Shown in pieces: positions 59,332 to 64,000 of a stretch of DNA of 64,000 nucleotides. The stretch comes from Luteimonas sp. MC1825 (lineage in GTDB: Bacteria > Pseudomonadota > Gammaproteobacteria > Xanthomonadales > Xanthomonadaceae), in the NCBI RefSeq assembly GCF_014764385.1, contig NZ_CP061714.1, positions 1,612,001-1,676,000 on the forward strand, given 5' to 3'. Below the pieces are notes generated by a model, which had not been told where the DNA came from, made no database searches, and saw only the letters and a program-made list of their open reading frames with translations. A program made the translations under genes and the position numbers. Within the stretch, counting starts at the first letter, position 1. Every line of letters begins with the position of its first letter.

Positions 59332-60843
59332 TCAAAGCTTGCTGTTGGCGAGCACGCTCGCCAGTTGCGCGATGGACGGTTCCATCAGGTCGATCAGGGG
59401 CTTCGGCCACACGCCAATGAGCAGCACGCCGGCGGCGAACACGCCCAACACCAGGATCTCGCGGCCGTTGATATCCTTCAGCCCGGCGACATGGGCATTG
59501 CCGATCTCGCCGTACAGCACGCGCTTGACCAGCCACAGGGTGTACCCGGCGCTGATGATGAGCGTGAGCGCGGCGGTGAAGGCGATCAGCGGGTGGTGCT
59601 GGAACGACGCCAGCACGATCATGAATTCGCCCACGAAGCCCGAGGTGCCCGGCAGGCCGGCGTTGGCCATGCCGAAGAACACGAACAGCACGGCGAACCA
59701 AGGCATCACGTTGGCCACGCCGCCGTAGTCGCGGATCATGCGCGTGTGCATGCGGTCGTAGAGCACGCCGACACAGCTGAACATCGCGCCGGAGATGAAG
59801 CCGTGCGAGACCATCTGCACCATCGCACCCTGCAGGCCGAGCTGCGCCGCATCGGTGTTGCCGACATCGCGCACCAGCGCGAAGGCGATGAAGGTGCCCA
59901 GGGTCACGAAGCCCATGTGCGCGACCGACGAATAGGCGATGAGCTTCTTCATGTCGTCCTGCACCAGCGCCACCATGCCCACGTAGACCACGGCGATCAG
60001 CGACAGCGCGATCATCAACCAGGCCCACTCGTGGCCGGCGTCGGGCACGATCGGCAGGCTGAAGCGCAGGAACCCGTAGCCGCCGATCTTCAGCATGATC
60101 GCCGCCAGAATCACCGAGCCGCCGGTCGGCGCCTCGACGTGCGCATCCGGCAACCACGTGTGCACCGGGAACATCGGCACCTTGACCGCGAACGCGATCA
60201 GGAAGGCGAAGAACAGCCAGGCCTGCTCGGTGGCATCCAGCGGAAGCGCGTACAGGTCGGGCAGCTGCCAACTGCCGGCCTTCAGGTACAGGTAGATCAG
60301 CCCGACCAGCATGAACACCGAGCCGAGGAAGGTGTACAGGAAGAACTTCACCGACGCGTACACGCGCCGCGGGCCGCCCCAGACGCCGATGATGATGAAC
60401 ATCGGGATCAGCATGCCTTCGAAGAACACGTAGAAGAGCATGGCGTCGACCGCCGAGAACACGCCGATCATCAGGCCCTCGAGGATCAGCATGGCGGCGT
60501 AATACTGGTTGACGCGCTTGTCGATCGAGGTCCAGGCACCGACCAGCACCAGCGCGGTGACCAGCGTGGTGAGGATGATCAGCGCGACCGAGATGCCGTC
60601 GCCGCCCAGGTGGTACTGGATGTCGTAGGCGGGGATCCACTCCCGCGCCTCGACGAACTGCATGCCGACCACGGCGTGGTCGAAGCCGGTGAACAACGGG
60701 ATGCTGATGGCGAACGCCACCAGCGCGATCGCCAGCGACAGCCAGCGGGCGGCGTTGGCGCGGCTGTTGCCGAGCGCGAGCACCAGCGCGCCACCGAGGA
60801 TCGGCAGCCAGATGAGGATGCTGAGGAGAGGCCAGTTCGACAC
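59332..60843 (-). CDS. nuoM: NADH-quinone oxidoreductase subunit M
   Basis: A 503-residue antiporter-like subunit of complex I. Seen: the helix-5 Glu in YVFFEGMLIPMFIIIGVWGG, the channel Lys in AFAVKVPMFPVHTWLPDAHV, EAPTGGSVILAAIMLKIGGY, YSSVAHMGFVTLGTF and GLPGTSGFVGEFMIVLASF, all diagnostic of NuoM. The GTG at 60843 (VSNWPLLSILIWLPILGG) follows GGAAGA; an upstream in-frame extension lacks the family N-terminus. It lies 13 bases after nuoL and 28 bases before nuoN. Confidence 0.97.
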   Translation of the reverse strand: MSNWPLLSILIWLPILGGALVLALGNSRANAARWLSLAIALVAFAISIPLFTGFDHAVVGMQFVEAREWIPAYDIQYHLGGDGISVALIILTTLVTALVLVGAWTSIDKRVNQYYAAMLILEGLMIGVFSAVDAMLFYVFFEGMLIPMFIIIGVWGGPRRVYASVKFFLYTFLGSVFMLVGLIYLYLKAGSWQLPDLYALPLDATEQAWLFFAFLIAFAVKVPMFPVHTWLPDAHVEAPTGGSVILAAIMLKIGGYGFLRFSLPIVPDAGHEWAWLMIALSLIAVVYVGMVALVQDDMKKLIAYSSVAHMGFVTLGTFIAFALVRDVGNTDAAQLGLQGAMVQMVSHGFISGAMFSCVGVLYDRMHTRMIRDYGGVANVMPWFAVLFVFFGMANAGLPGTSGFVGEFMIVLASFQHHPLIAFTAALTLIISAGYTLWLVKRVLYGEIGNAHVAGLKDINGREILVLGVFAAGVLLIGVWPKPLIDLMEPSIAQLASVLANSKL

Positions 60844-60856
60844 GTATCGTCTTCCG

Positions 60857-62941
60857 TCAGGTCCAGTAGTGGATGACAACGGCCAGGAGCACGATCAGGC
60901 CGAGGATCATCGCGAATGCATAGTCGGGCAGGCGCCCGGTCTGCAGCTTGCGCAGTACGCGCGCCGCCAGGCCGACGCTGTTCGCGGAGCCGTTGACAAT
61001 GGCCCCGTCGATCACGCGGCGGTCCACAAGGTCGGAGGCCTCGCCCAGCAGCAGGCTGCCGCCAGCCAGGCCACCGATCCACAGGTCGTCGGCCCAGTAC
61101 TTCTTCTCCAGCACCTTGACCGGCAGCGCGAACACGCGCCGCGCCCTGGACGCGAGGTCCGGCTTCCACCAGTACATGACGGTCGCAAGCACGAAGCCGG
61201 CCACGGTCAGCAGGAACGCCGGTGCCATGAAGCCATGCGTGGCGAATGCCACCGGGCCGTGCCACAGCGCCTCGCCGACCATTGCGACCGTGTCGCGCGC
61301 GGCGGCGACGTCGATCGCGCCGAGGAAGAACGGCAGCACCTCGCGGTGGCCGCTCCAGTCGGTGCCGAACAGCATCGGGCCGGCGGTGAAGAAACCGATC
61401 AGGACCGACGGGATCGCCAGCAACACCAGCGGCAGCGTGACCACCCACGGCGATTCACGCGGCTCGACCGGGCCGTGGTGGGCGTGGTCGTCGCCGTGGT
61501 GGGCTGCGTCATGGCCGTGGTCGTCGACCGGCGCGTCGCGGAAGCGCTCGCGGCCGAAGAACGTCAGGTACAGCAGGCGGAAGCTGTAGAACGAGGTCAC
61601 GAACGCGCCCGCCAGCACCGCCCAGTAGCCGTAGGTACCCACCCAGCCCATGTTCGCCGAAGCGTGCTTGGCCGCTTCGATGATCGTGTCCTTGGAGTAG
61701 AAGCCGCTGAAGAACGGCGTTCCGATCAGTGCCAGCGTGCCGAGCAGCATGGTCCAGAACGTCACCGGCATGTACTTGCGCAGGCCGCCCATGCGGCGCA
61801 TGTCCTGCTCGTGGTGCAGGGCGATGATCACCGAACCGGCGCCGAGGAACAGCAGCGCCTTGAAGAAGGCGTGGGTCATCAGGTGGAACACCGCCGCCGA
61901 GTACGCGGACACGCCCAGGGCCACCGTCATGTAGCCCAGCTGCGACAGCGTGGAGTACGCGATCACCCGCTTGATGTCGTTCTGCACGATGCCGATCAGG
62001 CCGGTGAAGAACGCGGTCGTGGCGCCGATGAACAGCACGAACTGCAGCGCGGTCTCCGACAGCTCGAACAGCGGCGACATGCGCGCCACCATGAAGATGC
62101 CGGCGGTGACCATGGTCGCGGCGTGGATCAGCGCGGAGATCGGGGTCGGGCCTTCCATCGAGTCGGGAAGCCAGACGTGCAGCGGCACCTGTGCCGACTT
62201 GCCCATCGCGCCCACGAACAGGCAGATGCACACCACCGTGGCCGCCGACCAGGCGTGGCCGTCGAAGATCTCGATCACCTGGCCGCCGCCGATGCGGTCG
62301 CTGGCGTTGGCGAATACCGTGGCGTAGTCGAGGGTGCCGAACCAGTACAGCACGCCGGCGATGCCGAGCAGGAAGCCGAAGTCGCCAACGCGGTTGACCA
62401 CGAACGCCTTCATGTTGGCGAAGATCGCCGACGGACGCTTGAACCAGAAGCCGATCAGCAGGTACGACACCAGTCCCACCGCTTCCCAGCCGAAGAACAG
62501 CTGGAAGAAGTTGTTCGACATCACCAGGGTCAGCATCGAGAACGTGAACAGGCTGATGTAGCTGAAGAAGCGCTGGTAGCCGGGGTCCTCGGCCATGTAG
62601 CCGATCGTGTACACGTGCACCAGCAGCGACACGAAGGTCACCACGACCATCATCATCGCGGTCAGCTTGTCGACCATGAAGCCGACGTGGGCCTCGTAAC
62701 CCGCGACCTGGAACCAGGTGTAGATGTTCTCGTTGAACGGCGAGGCACCCTGCCCTGCCAGTTGCCAGAGCACATGGCCCGACAGCGCGCAGCTCACCGC
62801 GACGCCGAGGATGGTGATGGTGTGCGAGCCGGCGCGCCCGACCTGGCGGCCGAACAGGCCGGCGAGTATCGCGCCCAGGAGCGGCGCCAGCACGATCGCC
62901 AGCAGCACCGTCTTCGAGATGAGGATTTCCGTGACAGGCAT
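60857..62941 (-). CDS. nuoL: NADH-quinone oxidoreductase subunit L
   Basis: A 694-residue distal proton-pumping subunit of complex I with 16 helices, including the long lateral helix at the C-terminus. Seen: FFSYISLFTFSMLTLVMSNN, FFGWEAVGLVSYLLIGFW, MGKSAQVPLHVWLPDSMEGP with the channel lysine, PTPISALIHAATMVTAGIFM and YSTLSQLGYMTVALG, then LALIGTPFFSGFYSKDTIIE. A His-rich cytoplasmic loop (DHGHDAAHHGDDHAHHGP, near residue 480) is inserted before the final domain. It lies between nuoK and nuoM. Confidence 0.97.
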   Translation of the reverse strand: MPVTEILISKTVLLAIVLAPLLGAILAGLFGRQVGRAGSHTITILGVAVSCALSGHVLWQLAGQGASPFNENIYTWFQVAGYEAHVGFMVDKLTAMMMVVVTFVSLLVHVYTIGYMAEDPGYQRFFSYISLFTFSMLTLVMSNNFFQLFFGWEAVGLVSYLLIGFWFKRPSAIFANMKAFVVNRVGDFGFLLGIAGVLYWFGTLDYATVFANASDRIGGGQVIEIFDGHAWSAATVVCICLFVGAMGKSAQVPLHVWLPDSMEGPTPISALIHAATMVTAGIFMVARMSPLFELSETALQFVLFIGATTAFFTGLIGIVQNDIKRVIAYSTLSQLGYMTVALGVSAYSAAVFHLMTHAFFKALLFLGAGSVIIALHHEQDMRRMGGLRKYMPVTFWTMLLGTLALIGTPFFSGFYSKDTIIEAAKHASANMGWVGTYGYWAVLAGAFVTSFYSFRLLYLTFFGRERFRDAPVDDHGHDAAHHGDDHAHHGPVEPRESPWVVTLPLVLLAIPSVLIGFFTAGPMLFGTDWSGHREVLPFFLGAIDVAAARDTVAMVGEALWHGPVAFATHGFMAPAFLLTVAGFVLATVMYWWKPDLASRARRVFALPVKVLEKKYWADDLWIGGLAGGSLLLGEASDLVDRRVIDGAIVNGSANSVGLAARVLRKLQTGRLPDYAFAMILGLIVLLAVVIHYWT

Positions 62942-62944
62942 CGG

Positions 62945-63268
62945 TCAGCCCTTCAACGTGTCGAGTTCGGCGACGTTGATGGTGCGCCGGTTGCGGAACA
63001 GGGTGACCAGGATGGCCAGGCCGATGGCGGCCTCGGCCGCGGCCACCGTGAGGATGAAGAACACGAACACCTGGCCGGCCGCGTCGTTCATCTCGCGCGA
63101 GAACGCCACGAAGTTGATGTTCACCGCGAGCAGCATCAGCTCCAGCGACATCAGCAGCACGATGACATTCTTGCGGTTGAGGTAGATGCCGGCAACGCTG
63201 ATGCAGAACAGCACGGCGCCGAGCGCCAGGTAGTGGCCGAGGGCCAGGCCCTGTCCCAGGAACTCCAT
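62945..63268 (-). CDS. nuoK: NADH-quinone oxidoreductase subunit K
   Basis: A 107-residue three-helix subunit in the complex I E-channel region. Seen: [20 protein letters not shown], then the conserved Glu residues in [19 protein letters not shown] and [20 protein letters not shown], which line the proton path. The last ~12 residues ([14 protein letters not shown]) end the protein as in other proteobacteria. ATG 63268 overlaps the nuoJ stop by one base (TAATG). Three bases separate it from nuoL. Confidence 0.96.
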   Translation of the reverse strand: MEFLGQGLALGHYLALGAVLFCISVAGIYLNRKNVIVLLMSLELMLLAVNINFVAFSREMNDAAGQVFVFFILTVAAAEAAIGLAILVTLFRNRRTINVAELDTLKG

Positions 63269-63918
63269 TACTTCTCCTCCCCACCGGCGTCGGGCGCCGG
63301 GGTGTCGTCGGCCACGTGCACCGAAGACGGCATCTTGACCATGCGCAGGCGATCGCCTGCACGCACGCGCGCCTGCTGCGCGGGATTCTGGTGCTTGGTT
63401 CCTTCGCGGCGGCGCAACGTCAGGGTGACCGCCGCGATCACGGCCACGGTCAGGATCACCGCGGCGACCTCGAACGGCAGCAGGAAGTCGGTGAACAGGC
63501 GGCGCGCGATCCACACCGTGTTGGACACCTGCTCGCCGTCCACCGCGGCCTCCGCTGCGAACGGGGTGGCGACGAACGCCTTGACGCCGATGAGCGTCAG
63601 GATCTCGACCAGCATCACCACTGCGACCAGCAGGCCCACCGGCAGGTGGCGCACGTAGCCCTTGTGCATCTGCTCTTCGTCGATGTCGAGCATCATCACC
63701 ACGAACAGGAACAGCACCATCACCGCGCCCACGTACACCAGCACCAGCGCGACGCCCAGGAACTCGGCGCCGGCGATGATCCAGGTGCAGGCCACGGTGA
63801 AGAAGGTCAGCACCAGGAACAGTGCGGCGTGCACCGGGTTGCGGACGCTGATCACGGCCACCGCCGAGACCACGGTGACCGCGGCGAATGCCAGGAAAGC
63901 GAGAAGGGCGAAGTCCAT
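63268..63918 (-). CDS. nuoJ: NADH-quinone oxidoreductase subunit J
   Basis: A 216-residue five-helix subunit of complex I. Seen: [24 protein letters not shown] first helix (as [20 protein letters not shown]), the conserved [41 protein letters not shown] with the pi-bulge helix Tyr-Val-Gly-Ala-Val, and [20 protein letters not shown]. The C-terminal ~45 residues are polar ([20 protein letters not shown]) and poorly conserved. It starts 3 bases after the nuoI end and overlaps nuoK by one base. Confidence 0.95.
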   Translation of the reverse strand: MDFALLAFLAFAAVTVVSAVAVISVRNPVHAALFLVLTFFTVACTWIIAGAEFLGVALVLVYVGAVMVLFLFVVMMLDIDEEQMHKGYVRHLPVGLLVAVVMLVEILTLIGVKAFVATPFAAEAAVDGEQVSNTVWIARRLFTDFLLPFEVAAVILTVAVIAAVTLTLRRREGTKHQNPAQQARVRAGDRLRMVKMPSSVHVADDTPAPDAGGEEK

Positions 63919-63921
63919 GGT

Positions 63922-64000
63922 TTACCTGTATCCGGCGTCGGCGGTGCGGCGCTCGGCGATCTCGGCCTCGAGCCGGTCACCGATGGCCAGCAGCTGCTGC
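63922..64000 (-). CDS. nuoI: NADH-quinone oxidoreductase subunit I, C-terminal end only
   Basis: Only the last 25 codons and the stop are in the window; they read [18 protein letters not shown] and end TADAGYR. This resembles the C-terminal tail of NuoI (KLLAVGD-x-EA-x-I-A-R-x-A-D-A-x-YR). The position just before nuoJ fits nuoI. The two 4Fe-4S motifs would lie beyond the right edge. Three bases separate its stop from nuoJ. Confidence 0.82.
   Translation of the reverse strand, partial: QQLLAIGDRLEAEIAERRTADAGYR

Noticed and set aside
60662..63658. A 998-codon plus-strand frame opposite nuoJ, nuoK, nuoL and nuoM.
   Set aside because: Arg/Gln/His-rich antisense shadow of membrane-protein genes; no domain can be seen.

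Overview
The window is chromosomal DNA from a very GC-rich gammaproteobacterium, most likely a member of the Xanthomonadaceae (Lysobacteraceae; Luteimonas- or Lysobacter-like). This rests on gene content: a DUF3247 Sm-like protein and a DUF3293 protein typical of that family, a MetX-type succinyltransferase, the YciI/scpA/scpB/rluB neighbourhood, and TonB-dependent receptors next to carbon-use genes. The genus cannot be fixed from the sequence alone. No CRISPR array, insertion sequence, prophage or rRNA was seen. Coding density is high, and many genes overlap by 1-8 bases.

Region 1 (1-10.7 kb, minus strand) is a carbohydrate-use operon. It starts with a LacI-type repressor whose own promoter carries a near-perfect operator. 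Next come what looks like the last ~20 codons of a lost TonB receptor, a glucoamylase-fold (GH144-like) lipoprotein, a sugar-binding lipoprotein, two MalF/MalG-type permeases and a ~1050-residue discoidin-domain glycosidase. No ATPase is encoded in the operon. An N-formylglutamate-amidohydrolase-like gene and the start of a DUF1704 gene follow.

Region 2 (10.7-26.6 kb) is housekeeping: yciI, scpA-scpB-rluB (chromosome condensation and 23S rRNA pseudouridine), DUF3247, an omega-amidase with a methionine/glutamine-type aminotransferase, the complete cytochrome c maturation operon ccmABCDEFGHI, metX, a cysteine dioxygenase and tRNA-Leu(CAA).

Region 3 (26.6-45 kb) centres on polyhydroxybutyrate (PHB). 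A tightly overlapping operon encodes PhaE, PhaC, a PspC-domain protein and a small membrane protein with an HExxH motif. After pssA comes a gene set that fits extracellular 3-hydroxybutyrate use: an oligomer-hydrolase lipoprotein, 3-hydroxybutyrate dehydrogenase, a LuxR-type response regulator, an SSF-domain hybrid kinase of the CrbS/MxtR type, a TonB receptor and a GntP-family permease. The two divergent promoter regions of this set share an identical 13-base sequence. I infer that they form one regulon; this is the most interesting part of the window.

Region 4 (45-48.7 kb) holds a DUF1800/DUF1501 gene pair, the second with a Tat signal, followed by a long perfect inverted repeat and the pnp terminator. 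Region 5 (48.7-57.8 kb, minus) is the classic metY-rimP-nusA-infB-rbfA-truB-rpsO-pnp transcription/translation cluster, with recognisable promoters and terminators. Region 6 (57.8-64 kb, minus) is the distal part of the NADH dehydrogenase operon: the nuoI end, nuoJ, K, L, M and N.
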